The translations under genes and the position numbers were made by a program. A stretch of 64,000 bases of DNA from Marisediminicola sp040546025 (GTDB lineage Bacteria > Actinomycetota > Actinomycetes > Actinomycetales > Microbacteriaceae). Of this stretch, positions 51,662 through 60,675 are shown piece after piece. The stretch spans positions 124,001 to 188,000 of the forward strand of contig NZ_JBEPNA010000004.1 in the NCBI RefSeq assembly GCF_040546025.1, in the 5' to 3' direction. Numbering within the stretch: the first letter of the stretch is position 1; each line of letters starts with the position of its first letter. Under the pieces are notes generated by a model that was given only the letters and a program-made list of their open reading frames with translations, had not been told where the DNA came from and did no database searches.

Positions 51662-53215
51662 CTAAAGGTCCTCCGGTCCTTGCACTGTTTGCATCCCGTC
51701 ATCAGACCAGTGATGCCTGGTCGCTCCGCTTCTCGATACGACGAACGCATCGTATCTGGTGCGATCCTCGGGCGGGTCCCAGGAGGCGATGGAAAATCCG
51801 ATCGGGTCCTCCGCGACGAAGGCGAGTCTCCATTCCTCGCTGTGATCGGTGACTTTAACGTGGTGAACGAGCCCGTCGGTCCCGGTTACGAAGATCTCGA
51901 GTTCGTCTCTGTTTGTCAGCTTCTGACCAACCTTGAGGCCGATACGTTGTGTGAAGAAGATCGATGGGTTGGGTCCGCTGTTGGCATCCAATCGCTCCAG
52001 CCCAGACGGCATCAGAATGTTTGTACCGGTGACGTTGCCATCGTCTTCGGTGCGGAAGCGGGTTGTCTGCAACTTCCCGTCCCGGTTGACTGCTACGGCG
52101 GCCAATGCGTCGGCGTTGATCGGGCAGAGCGCGAGGCGCTTTGTTACCCAGGAGTCGTAACCTGCGACAGAGTCGTCGTGGTGCCATTTCGCGTCGTTGC
52201 CACTCCAATAGTGGTGATCAACGCCGGTCTGCGTGGCTATGAGGACATCGATTCGATCCGGTGTTACGGATGCAGCGGCGACCGCCATACTGCCATTTAC
52301 GCCAACCGTCACGCGCTCCCAGCCGCCCCAGCGGCCGTTCTCGTACCAAGCGTGCAGGAGAGCGTCGCGGTCGTCGCAGGCGAAGACGTCGAGCACTCCG
52401 GGCTTGCGAGTTGACACCGCCACGAACTGAATGCTCCCAATCTTGTCGCCAGTAATCTGCTCCCATCCTTGGAGCGGATGATTCGGGGTCTGGTGCCAGA
52501 TGTGGGCGATCAAACCATGATCTCGGCCGAACGCGTCGATGCGCCCCTCTCCCCAGCTGACTGCGCCGATCGGTCCCGGTTCCGGCTTTCCGCTCGGCCG
52601 AAGAATCGCTGGTACGACGGGAAAAGATCCTAAGCCTTCGGGGATCCGAACGTCGACAACCGCAGCATTGCCATCTCTCTTGCCGCTCTGAACTGCTCTG
52701 ACTTCCAGGTGATAGTCGTGCTCCGCCAGCGGATTCTTGATGTCGTACTGACCGCTCTTGTTGTCTTGCTCCCCAAAGTCCGCGACAGCCCACCCGCGCA
52801 GCTTCACTGATGACCGATGCTTGTACTGGGTGCCGCCACTGAATTTGAACGTGAGCGCGGACGCCGAAACTGTCCAGGTGAGCGAGGTGATGTCAGGAGC
52901 CTGATTCTTCGGCGGGGTGACCGGAACCCCGACAAAAGTTGTTGCGCTGCTTGAGAGCTTCGACTCGAACGTGTAGCGGACCCCGACTGCGGTCATTCCC
53001 GTGGTCGCGCTTCGAGCCTTCGCCAGCTCCTTCTCGGGGATGTCGATCACGTCGTGCGCTGTGAGCGACCGCCCAGGATCCCACTCAAGCACGCCAAGGA
53101 AGATCTCGACGAGGGCGACTGTGCCCTGTCCTAAGCCGTCGTTTACTGGAGTCCAACCGACTCTCCAGCCGTCAGCCAACTTCGTGTGAGGAGTGACAAA
53201 CTGCGGCTTGGTCAT
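51662..53215 (-). CDS. PLL-like beta-propeller lectin protein
   Basis: ATG 53215 is preceded by GGAGAG; longer frames upstream have no start signal. The 517-residue protein has an N-terminal region without signal peptide (residues 1-230, with fibronectin-like beta content: ITSLTWTVSASALTFKFSGG) and a C-terminal propeller of about five repeats. Each repeat has a version of GRIDAFGRDHGLIAHIWHQ, as in DVFACDDRDALLHAWYENGRWGGWERV. This is the PLL/tachylectin-2-like pattern that binds fucose or similar sugars. Export route and role are unclear. It converges with the acyltransferase fusion gene. Confidence 0.72.
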   Translation of the reverse strand: MTKPQFVTPHTKLADGWRVGWTPVNDGLGQGTVALVEIFLGVLEWDPGRSLTAHDVIDIPEKELAKARSATTGMTAVGVRYTFESKLSSSATTFVGVPVTPPKNQAPDITSLTWTVSASALTFKFSGGTQYKHRSSVKLRGWAVADFGEQDNKSGQYDIKNPLAEHDYHLEVRAVQSGKRDGNAAVVDVRIPEGLGSFPVVPAILRPSGKPEPGPIGAVSWGEGRIDAFGRDHGLIAHIWHQTPNHPLQGWEQITGDKIGSIQFVAVSTRKPGVLDVFACDDRDALLHAWYENGRWGGWERVTVGVNGSMAVAAASVTPDRIDVLIATQTGVDHHYWSGNDAKWHHDDSVAGYDSWVTKRLALCPINADALAAVAVNRDGKLQTTRFRTEDDGNVTGTNILMPSGLERLDANSGPNPSIFFTQRIGLKVGQKLTNRDELEIFVTGTDGLVHHVKVTDHSEEWRLAFVAEDPIGFSIASWDPPEDRTRYDAFVVSRSGATRHHWSDDGMQTVQGPEDL

Positions 53216-53270
53216 GGACTCTCCGATGCTTTGGGGTTCGCAAACTGCGTTAGAGACCGATCGTGAAAAA

Positions 53271-53647
53271 AGATTAGTACCACCCAAACAGCGCCGTCCA
53301 GCACTAACGAAGCGAAGGATCCCCTCCCCCACAACGGCACGGAATGGCGCGGCTACTTCGGCATGCGCAGCCTTGTCGAGAGCTCGAACAACCTGCTGAA
53401 GTCCCCCGCCCACGGCGATATTGAGAACACCAAGAAACGCTCCGGACGCGGCTACGCCGCCACCTTCCTCGCCCTGACATTCGCCGTCGTCACCTCGAAC
53501 CTCAAGCGAATCGCGTCGTTCTTCGTGGCCGAAGCGAACCGCATCGAGAAATCACACACAAAGACCCGAGCCAGGCGACGAAGTGACGAGCGCGGCACAC
53601 CGCTTCGCCGAGCAGAGCCGGCACCACCGCCGACCACTCTCGTCTAG
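53271..53647 (+). pseudogene. C-terminal fragment of a DDE-type transposase
   Basis: The frame reads NGTEWRGYFGMRSLVESSNNLLK, RGYAATFLALTFAVVTSNLKRI and KTRARRRSDERGT, the end of a large actinobacterial DDE transposase family (RNRVESANNLLK, GYAAAYLAL in intact members). The N-terminal two thirds are missing, and no inverted repeats are evident. It is the last element before the tRNA and its terminator. Confidence 0.65.
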
Positions 53648-53770
53648 CGACCGGTACTCACACTTCTCCCGCAACACCGAACAATTCGACCTGCCCAAAC
53701 GCAGGTCGATTCGTCAGTTAACGACCTGCACGACGGCACACGCCCGCAGGAACGTCCATTTCCGGGCATG

Positions 53771-53810
53771 AAAAAAGGACCGGAACGGTTTCTCAACCAT
53801 TCCGGTCCTT
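53771..53810 (-). terminator. Rho-independent terminator downstream of tRNA-fMet
   Basis: On the minus strand, AAGGACCGGAATGGTT and AACCGTTCCGGTCCTT form a 16-bp stem with loop GAGA and one internal mismatch, followed by TTTTTT. A second short stem TCCGGAAA/TTTCCGGA lies at 53823-53850. Confidence 0.85.
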
Positions 53811-53861
53811 CTTCAGTCAATATCCGGAAACTCTCTCGAGTATTTCCGGAATGACCCTCTG

Positions 53862-53935
53862 TTGCGGGGACAGGATTTGAACCTGCGACCTCTGGGTTAT
53901 GAGCCCAGCGAGCTACCGAACTGCTCCACCCCGCG
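53862..53935 (-). tRNA. Initiator tRNA-fMet (CAT)
   Basis: The 74-nt gene (minus strand) folds as a full cloverleaf: acceptor CGCGGGG/CCCCGCA, D arm GAGC-AG-TTCGGTA-GCTC, anticodon arm CTGGG-CTCATAA-CCCAG, T arm CAGG-TTCAAAT-CCTG. Two features mark the initiator: a C1-A72 mismatch at the acceptor end and three consecutive G-C pairs in the anticodon stem. CCA is not encoded. The 3' half of this gene is the apparent insertion target for the islands to its left. Confidence 0.95.
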
Positions 53936-54034
53936 GCGTAAGCACAACGATACCAGAGTATTCGACCGCCGATTCCACCTTGCGGCCACCGGCAGCATGT
54001 GCGTCCCACCTCGGGCCGCCCGGGGTAACGACGA

Positions 54035-54075
54035 AGGGCGGAACCCCGGCGCCATCGGCACCCGGATTCCGCCCT
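54035..54075 (-). terminator. Hairpin after the UPF0182 gene
   Basis: AGGGCGGAAT and GTTCCGCCCT-type arms (stem AGGGCGGAA/TTCCGCCCT) enclose a 23-base loop rich in G and C, 13 bases after the UPF0182 stop. No T run follows, so efficiency is uncertain. Confidence 0.5.
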
Positions 54076-54087
54076 GGTCGTCCCGGA

Positions 54088-57003
54088 CTACGGCGACGCG
54101 GTGATCGCCCGCTCGATGGCAGCCTGCAGTGCCTCGTCGGCCTCAGCGGCCGCGACCAGGTCGTTGGCCGCGTAAGCGGCCGCGCGGTCGAGGAGCGCCT
54201 GGCGGGCGTCCTCGAGCGCCGCCGTGAGCGCCGGGCTGTCGCTCGGCGTCGTGGGCGTCGTGGGCGCCTCTGGCTCAGGGGCGTCGGGATCGACCGGCTC
54301 GCTCGGATTGATCGGGTCGACCACCACGTCCTCGTCACCGGCATTTGCCCCGGAGTCGCCCCCGAAGACCGAGTTCAACGCGGCGTCGAGGGTGTCCTCG
54401 AAGCCGATCTGGTCGCCGAACGAGACGAGCACCTTGCGCAGGATCGGGTAGGTCGTCTCCGCCGTCGACTGCACGTACACGGGCTGCACGTAGAGCAGTC
54501 CCCCGCCGACCGGCAGTGTCAGCAGGTTACCGCGCACGATCTCGGTGTCACCCCGCGCGAGGAGCGCGAGCTGGTTGGCCACCTCGGTGTCGGTATTGAA
54601 GTTGTTCTGCACCTGACCCGGGCCCGGAACGGTGTTCTGCTTGGGCAGGGTCAACAGCGTGAACTTGCCGTAGGTGTCGGCCACCTCACCGGCTGTGCTT
54701 CCGGCATCCGCATTCACGGCCATGTAGCCCGTGAGCACGTTTCTCGTGCCCTCACCCGACGACTGCGGGATGAAGGTCGTGTAGAGCGAGAAGTTCGGCT
54801 GGTCGGAACCAGGCACCTGCATCGTCAGGTAATACGGCGGCTGGAACTCCGCCGTCGCAGCGGTCTTCGTCGGGTCGTTCGGCGTGATCCATGCGTCATC
54901 GCTCGAGAAGAACGAGTCGCTGTCGGTCACGTGGTACGTGCTCAGGATCTGGCGCTGCACCTTGAACAGGTCGGCCGGATAGCGCACGTGGCTCAGCAGG
55001 TCGCCCGACATCTCGCTCATCGGCGCGACCGTGGTCGGGAAGATCTTCTGCCACGTCTTCAGGATCGGATCCTCGTCGTCCCAGGCGTAAAGGGTGACCT
55101 CGCCGGTGTAGGCGTCCACTGTCGCCTTGACCGAGTTGCGGATGTAGTTGATGTTGTCGATCGCGTAGGCGGGAGTCGGCGTGTACGTGTCGACGATCGC
55201 GTTGCTGAGCTGCTTGACGTCGGAGTACGGGTAGTTGTCGCTCGTCGTGTAGCCGTCGACGATCCACACCACCTTGTCGTCGACGACCGCCGGGTAGGCA
55301 TCGCTGTCGAGGGTGAGGTAGGGGGCGACCTTCTGAATGCGCTGCTTCGGGTCGCGGTCGTAGAGAATCTGCGACTCGTCGTTGACCGCGTCGGAGAGGA
55401 AGATCTGCTCCGACTGGAACTTGATCGCGTACAGCACCTTCTTGAACACGTTGTCGAGCGCGGGCCCGCCGTCGGCGGCGTAGGTGGTGGTGGCGTTCTC
55501 GGCGCCCTCCTCTTCACCGGACGGGAAGTCGAGCTCGACCGGGCGGTCGCCCTCCGGCGCGCCGACGATCGAGAACGGCGGGGACTGCTCGCCGAAGTAG
55601 ATGCGCGGCTCGAAGTCGCTGCCGAGTGCCCCGTCGTTCGGGATTCCCGACTGCAGGAACACGGGCAGGCCCTCGGCCGACCGCTGGTTTCCGAACGCCG
55701 CGACGACGCCGTAGCCGTGGGTGTAGACGAAGGTGCGGTTGTAGAAGTTGTTCGCGCCGCCGAGGCCGTCAAGGTTGAGCTCGCGCACGGCGATGACGGT
55801 GTCTTGCACCTTGCCGTCGATCTCGTAGCGGTCGACGTCGAGTTCGGGGGCGAACTGGTAGTACTGGCGGAACTGCTCGAGCTGCGCGAAGGTCCGCGTG
55901 ACGAGAGCAGGGTCGATGATGCGGATGTTCGCGGTCGTCTCGGCGTCGTTCTGGAGCGCGCCGGCCTCGGTGTCGGTCGACGGGTCGAACCGCTGCTCCT
56001 CGACGTCGGCGACGTCGTAGGCCGCGCGGGTGGCCTCGATGTTGCGCTCGATGTACGGGGCCTCGACGCTTCGCACGCTCGGTGCGACCTGGAAGCGCTG
56101 CACGATCCACGGGTACACCGATCCGATCAGCAGGCTGCTGACGATGAGCAGCGCGGTGCCGACGATGGGCAGGCGCCAGCGTCCGATGATGGCGGTGATG
56201 ATGAAGAGGACCGCCACGATCGCGGCTATTCCGGCGAGGATCGCGCGGCCCGGGATCACGGCGTTGACGTCGGCGTACGAGGCGCCGACGAGCAGGTCGC
56301 TGCTGCTATTCACGAGGGTCGCGTACTGGTCGAGCCAGATGCTGACCGCCTGCACCGCGAGGTACACGGCGGCGATGATCGCAAGCTGGATGCGGGCGGC
56401 CTTGGAGATTCGCACCTCGCGTCCGTTGATGCGGATCGCGCCGTAAAGGTAGGAGGTCGCGAGGGCCGCGATGCCGGAGATGAGCACGATGGCCGACGCG
56501 AAGGCGACCACGGACTGGTAGAACGGCAGCTCGAACAGGTAGAACGAGATGTCGAGGCCGAACTGCGGGTCGGTCTCGCCACTGGGCGTGCGATTGAGCC
56601 ACTGAAGTGCCACCGGCCAGCGGGACGAGGTCGCGACGCCGGCGAACAGCCCGAGCACGGCGGGGATGCCGAACATCGCGAGGCGACGAAGCGGCTCGAT
56701 GACCTGCTGGTAGCGGTCGAGCTGCGAGTTGAGCTTGGCGTAGACCGGACGCGCCCTGAACGCGAGCGCGATGCTCACGTAGACGGGCACGGCCATCGAG
56801 AAGAAGCCGATGAGGAACATCACCGACGCGGCGATCCACCCCGTCGTGAGCACGTTCGCGAATCCGAGCTGGTCGAACCACAGCCAGTCGGTATAAAGGC
56901 TCGCAAAAATGAAGAAGACAATAACGAGTGCGGCGATTACTCCGGCTGCGATGGCGAGTGGTGCCCGCGTGCGCGAGGCCGGACGTGCTTCCGTGGAAGT
57001 CAA
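54088..57003 (-). CDS. UPF0182 family membrane protein
   Basis: A 971-residue protein starting at TTG 57003 with AGGAGCAG upstream. Seven membrane helices occupy the first 330 residues (LYTDWLWFDQLGFANVL is a family hallmark), then a large extracytoplasmic domain with VRSVEAPYIERNIEATRAAYDV, FVYTHGYG and PRIYFGEQSP. The C-terminus is Pro/Glu/Asp-rich and low complexity. The family is nearly universal in actinobacteria, and its job is unknown. The gene's length is normal. The 1476-residue frame on the other strand is a shadow. Confidence 0.95.
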   Translation of the reverse strand: MTSTEARPASRTRAPLAIAAGVIAALVIVFFIFASLYTDWLWFDQLGFANVLTTGWIAASVMFLIGFFSMAVPVYVSIALAFRARPVYAKLNSQLDRYQQVIEPLRRLAMFGIPAVLGLFAGVATSSRWPVALQWLNRTPSGETDPQFGLDISFYLFELPFYQSVVAFASAIVLISGIAALATSYLYGAIRINGREVRISKAARIQLAIIAAVYLAVQAVSIWLDQYATLVNSSSDLLVGASYADVNAVIPGRAILAGIAAIVAVLFIITAIIGRWRLPIVGTALLIVSSLLIGSVYPWIVQRFQVAPSVRSVEAPYIERNIEATRAAYDVADVEEQRFDPSTDTEAGALQNDAETTANIRIIDPALVTRTFAQLEQFRQYYQFAPELDVDRYEIDGKVQDTVIAVRELNLDGLGGANNFYNRTFVYTHGYGVVAAFGNQRSAEGLPVFLQSGIPNDGALGSDFEPRIYFGEQSPPFSIVGAPEGDRPVELDFPSGEEEGAENATTTYAADGGPALDNVFKKVLYAIKFQSEQIFLSDAVNDESQILYDRDPKQRIQKVAPYLTLDSDAYPAVVDDKVVWIVDGYTTSDNYPYSDVKQLSNAIVDTYTPTPAYAIDNINYIRNSVKATVDAYTGEVTLYAWDDEDPILKTWQKIFPTTVAPMSEMSGDLLSHVRYPADLFKVQRQILSTYHVTDSDSFFSSDDAWITPNDPTKTAATAEFQPPYYLTMQVPGSDQPNFSLYTTFIPQSSGEGTRNVLTGYMAVNADAGSTAGEVADTYGKFTLLTLPKQNTVPGPGQVQNNFNTDTEVANQLALLARGDTEIVRGNLLTLPVGGGLLYVQPVYVQSTAETTYPILRKVLVSFGDQIGFEDTLDAALNSVFGGDSGANAGDEDVVVDPINPSEPVDPDAPEPEAPTTPTTPSDSPALTAALEDARQALLDRAAAYAANDLVAAAEADEALQAAIERAITASP

Positions 57004-57093
57004 GAGACTGCTCCTGGCTGTAGATGGCTGTGGATTCCCATCTTAAGGGGCCTGCGCTGCGAGATCGCCGACGGGGCGCCTCGGAGCGCCGGA

Positions 57094-58203
57094 TCAGCCG
57101 TCGCAGCCGGGCAGAGCGGCGGTGTCGCCGCCCTGCGCAACGACCTCGAGCGCCGCGAGGGCCTCGTCGAGGGTGCCGACGGCGAACACCGTGAGACCGT
57201 CGGGGATGTTGCCGGTGACCTCGCCGCAGTTCGCTGCGGGGGCGAGGAAGAACTCGGCGCCGTCATCCTTCGCGCCGTAGAGCTTCTGCCGGATGCCGCC
57301 GATCGGGCCGACCGAGCCGTCGACTGCGATCGTGCCGGTGCCCGCGATGTCCTGGCCTCCATTGAGGGCCCCCGGGGTGAGCTTGTCGATGATCCCCAGG
57401 GCGAACATCATGCCGGCGCTCGGGCCGCCGACCTTCTCCAGCTGGATCTTGACCTCGAACGGGAAGTCGTAGTCGGCCCCGACCGTGATTCCAACGATCG
57501 GGTTGCCATCGCCGTCGGGGTTCTCCCGCGGGGTCACCTCGACGGTTTCGGTGCTGCCCGCCCGCTCGATCTCGAGCGTCACGGGCGACGTGGTGCCGTT
57601 GTCGGCGATGATCGAGCGCAGCTGCGTGACGTCGAGCGGGTCCTCGCCGTTCACGCGCAGGATCTCGTCGCCCTCCGCCAGGATGCCGTCCGAGGGCGAG
57701 TCGGGCGAGAATCCGGCCACCGTCAGGGTGGCCTCGAGCGGGTAACCGAGTTCGGTGAGCGACGCGGCGATCGCGTCTTTCTGGGAGTTCTGCATGTCGA
57801 CGGCGCTCTGCTCGTTCGACTGCTCGAGGCTCTGCCCCGGGGGGAAGACCTCGTCGAGGGGAAGGACGGCCCTGCTCGGGTTGCCCCAGGAGGTGATGAC
57901 CTCGAACCAGTTCGGCCGGGTCTCGCGGTTGCCGACCACGTTGACCGTGAGCATGCTGAGTGTTCCCTCGGTGGGATAGGTCTCCTCGCCGGGAATGGAG
58001 ATCAGCGGGACGGCCTCCCCCTCGACACTCACCTCGCCGAGGGTGTCGAAGACGGGTCCGGGGCGCTCGATCACATAGGGCGACGGGACGAAGGAGAGCG
58101 CGAGCGCGCCCACGATGCCCACCGTGAGGAGCGTCCAGCCGGCGCGGAGACGGCGCCGCGACCGTGGCGACGGCTCGGCATGGTCGTTCGAAAAGAGCGC
58201 CAC
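57094..58203 (-). CDS. Membrane-anchored PDZ/Lon-like (S16) protease, YlbL type
   Basis: A 369-residue protein with one N-terminal helix, a substrate-binding PDZ domain (about 160-225; DGILAEGDEILRVNGEDPLDV) and a C-terminal S16 domain. The catalytic Ser lies in GGPSAGMMFALGI and the Lys in GGIRQKLYGAKDDGA, a Ser-Lys dyad. YlbL/SdrC-like proteases face outward and act in envelope and cell-cycle control. It lies downstream of the divergent promoter shared with the DUF2342 gene and upstream of UPF0182. Confidence 0.92.
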   Translation of the reverse strand: MALFSNDHAEPSPRSRRRLRAGWTLLTVGIVGALALSFVPSPYVIERPGPVFDTLGEVSVEGEAVPLISIPGEETYPTEGTLSMLTVNVVGNRETRPNWFEVITSWGNPSRAVLPLDEVFPPGQSLEQSNEQSAVDMQNSQKDAIAASLTELGYPLEATLTVAGFSPDSPSDGILAEGDEILRVNGEDPLDVTQLRSIIADNGTTSPVTLEIERAGSTETVEVTPRENPDGDGNPIVGITVGADYDFPFEVKIQLEKVGGPSAGMMFALGIIDKLTPGALNGGQDIAGTGTIAVDGSVGPIGGIRQKLYGAKDDGAEFFLAPAANCGEVTGNIPDGLTVFAVGTLDEALAALEVVAQGGDTAALPGCDG

Positions 58204-58339
58204 TACAGTCCATTCCCGGGCCAGATCGGTCCCGTGCGTTCAAAGTTCGGCGGTGTGTTCGCCACGGGCGCACGACCAGTCGCACAGCCTAGGTCAAAAT
58301 CCAGCCACCCCCCGCTGTGCACGGGCTAGCGTAGTTTGC

Positions 58340-59719
58340 ATGCCTGAAGATCCTCAGCACGAGCCGAACGACGAGTTCCAGGACATGCTGCGCGAGTTGC
58401 TGTCGGGCAACTCCGACATTGACCCCGCCAAGCTCGCAAGTGCGGCGGGCCTGCCCGACGACCCGGCGATGCTCGCGCAGCTGATGGCCCAGTTGCAGGC
58501 CGCGATGCAGTACAGCGGCGAGGGAGTCAACTGGGAGATCGCGCGCCAGCAGGCAACAACGATCGCCACGAGCGAGACGCAGCCGACGTCTCCCGCCGAC
58601 CGGGCCGCCATCGAGCAGGCCTACGGCATCGCGGCGCTGTGGCTCAGCGAGGCAACCTACGTCTCCGAGCTCAGCGTCACCCCAAGGCTTATGACGAGGA
58701 CGGAGTGGGTCGCCGCCACCATGCCCGTCTGGACCCAGCTGGCCGAGCCCGTCGCACTCAGCATCTCCGACGCCCTCACCGACGTGCTGCGCCAGCAGGC
58801 GCCGGAGGAGATGACGGGAATGCTCGACAGCGCGAGCAAGCTCATGCGCAACATCGGCGGAACCCTGTTCGCGATGCAGCTCGGCCAGGTTGTCGGGCAG
58901 CTCTCGGGCGAGGTGGTCTCCGGAGGAGACATCGGCATCCCCCTGCTCGACTCGGCCAACGGCACCGAGCTCCAGGCCGCGATCCTCCCCCAGAACGTCG
59001 CGCCGTTCGGCGAGGGCCTCGACATCGAGCCCGACCAGATCCGGCTCTACCTCGCCGTTCGCGAACTTGCCCACGCCCGGCTGTTCCGGCACGCGAAGTG
59101 GCTCCGGCTGCAGTTGATGACGTCGATCACCGGCTTCGCCCACGGCATCCGCATCGACACGGGTCTCATGGAGCAGCTCGCCTCGGACTTCGACCCGTCG
59201 AACCCGGAGGAACTTCGCAAGGCCATGGCGAGCGGGGCACTCATCCCGCCGAAGTCGGAGGCCCAGCGAGACGCCCTCGACCGCCTCGAGACGATGCTCG
59301 CCCTCGTCGAGGGCTGGGTCGACGTTGTCACCGCGCAGGCGACGACGCGACTGCCCAAGTCGGCCGCGATCGCCGAGACAGTGCGCCGGCGGCGTGCCGC
59401 CGGCGGACCTGCCGAATCGGCGTTCTCGACCCTCGTCGGCCTCGAGCTGCGACCGCGGCGCCTGCGCGAGGCCGCCGCCATGTGGCAGGAGGTGACGGAT
59501 GCCGTCGGCGCCGAGCGCCGCGACGAGCTGTGGTCCCACCCGGACGTTCTGCCGGGCTCGGGCGACATCGACGACCCGGCGGCCCTCATCGCGCGGCTGA
59601 CCTCGACGACACCGGCTCACGACGACGTCGATCAGGCGATCGAGGACCTCCTCAACGACACGAGCGACGACCGACCGCACGAATCGGGCGACGGGCCGGC
59701 GGAGGACCCGCGCGGATAG
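58340..59719 (+). CDS. DUF2342 (zinc-dependent metalloprotease-like) protein
   Basis: A 459-residue cytoplasmic protein starting at ATG 58340. The expected HExxH-like core is changed to VRELAHARLFRH near residue 240, followed by FAHGIRIDTGLMEQLASDFDPSNPEELRKAM, typical of the actinobacterial DUF2342 family annotated as hydrolase or metalloprotease. The N-terminus (EFQDMLRELLSGN) also matches. Whether it is catalytic is not known. It diverges from the S16 protease gene. Confidence 0.88.
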   Translation: MPEDPQHEPNDEFQDMLRELLSGNSDIDPAKLASAAGLPDDPAMLAQLMAQLQAAMQYSGEGVNWEIARQQATTIATSETQPTSPADRAAIEQAYGIAALWLSEATYVSELSVTPRLMTRTEWVAATMPVWTQLAEPVALSISDALTDVLRQQAPEEMTGMLDSASKLMRNIGGTLFAMQLGQVVGQLSGEVVSGGDIGIPLLDSANGTELQAAILPQNVAPFGEGLDIEPDQIRLYLAVRELAHARLFRHAKWLRLQLMTSITGFAHGIRIDTGLMEQLASDFDPSNPEELRKAMASGALIPPKSEAQRDALDRLETMLALVEGWVDVVTAQATTRLPKSAAIAETVRRRRAAGGPAESAFSTLVGLELRPRRLREAAAMWQEVTDAVGAERRDELWSHPDVLPGSGDIDDPAALIARLTSTTPAHDDVDQAIEDLLNDTSDDRPHESGDGPAEDPRG

Positions 59720-59799
59720 CGCTCCCGCCCAGCCTGCGCGGCTGCCGCGCCTGTGCACTCTCGGCGACGACGTTGGCGCACGGCTGGCATCATTCGACG

Positions 59800-60675
59800 A
59801 TGGTGCTTCGAATCGATCCTCGACTGCCACTGGTCTGGCGCAGTCCGAGCAGCCTCCAGTTGGGGGTCGACGCGCCGCCCGTCACCCTCGTCGACGTGTC
59901 GGAGGCGCAGGAGCGCATGATCTCGGCGCTCGTCGCCGGAATCACCCGGCCCGGTCTCGCCATGCTCGCGGCCACCGCCGGCGCCGACTCCGGCGAGGCC
60001 GACCGGATGGTGCGGCTCGTGAAACCAGCGCTGCTCGACAGCGTCGTCCCGGCTCCCAGCCCCCGCACCGTCGTGATCGCGGGGCGGGGCAGGGCGGTGG
60101 AGCGGCTGGCGGATGCCCTCGCCTCGAGCGGGGTGGAGCCTCGGCTCGTCGGCGGTGATCTCGCGGCAGCCGGAAACGCGCGGGACGTCGCGGTCGTAGT
60201 GGGGCACTTCGTACTCGACCCCGCGTTCCACGGCCTCTGGCTGCGACGCGACCTGCCCCACCTCCCGATCGTGTTCGGCGACACCGGCGCGCGAATCGGA
60301 CCGGTCATCGAGCCGGGCCACGGCCCGTGCCTGCACTGCCTCGAACGCTGGCACACCGACGCCGACACGTCGTGGCCGGCGATGGCGTCCCAGCTGCTCG
60401 GCCGGCGGAGCCCGGTCGACGCCGGCATCGTCGCCGGAGAGGTGGCGGCGATCGCCGCCCGGATCGTGATCGCGCGGCTGGCGGGAGGCCCCGCCGCGAC
60501 GGCGGTGTCCGTGCGACTGGATGCCGCGACGGGAGCTACCGCCCCGACACCGTGGCGGCGGCATCCGGAATGCGGTTGCGCAGCTCTGCCAGGAACCGGG
60601 ACGGCTGACGCGGCGTCGACCGCTTCGGCGCAGCCTCGGCGAAGGACAGGTGCAGCCGCTCCCGCGCGCGCGTGA
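59800..60675 (+). CDS. ThiF/cyclodehydratase-like protein
   Basis: ATG 59800 gives 291 residues. A nucleotide-fold stretch (TVVIAGRGRAVERLADALASSG) and GPCLHCLERWHTDAD with a late HPECGC suggest the zinc-bearing E1-like/TOMM leader-binding (cyclodehydratase) family, which handles peptide-modification partners. No precursor peptide or YcaO gene is nearby, so the role is open. The last 46 codons overlap the uvrD-like gene on the other strand by 140 bases. Confidence 0.62.
   Translation: MVLRIDPRLPLVWRSPSSLQLGVDAPPVTLVDVSEAQERMISALVAGITRPGLAMLAATAGADSGEADRMVRLVKPALLDSVVPAPSPRTVVIAGRGRAVERLADALASSGVEPRLVGGDLAAAGNARDVAVVVGHFVLDPAFHGLWLRRDLPHLPIVFGDTGARIGPVIEPGHGPCLHCLERWHTDADTSWPAMASQLLGRRSPVDAGIVAGEVAAIAARIVIARLAGGPAATAVSVRLDAATGATAPTPWRRHPECGCAALPGTGTADAASTASAQPRRRTGAAAPARA

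Noticed and set aside
53899..58329. A 1476-codon plus-strand open frame
   Set aside because: It runs antisense to two well supported genes (UPF0182 and the S16 protease), is Arg/Val/Asp-biased and has no domain; it is a high-GC shadow.
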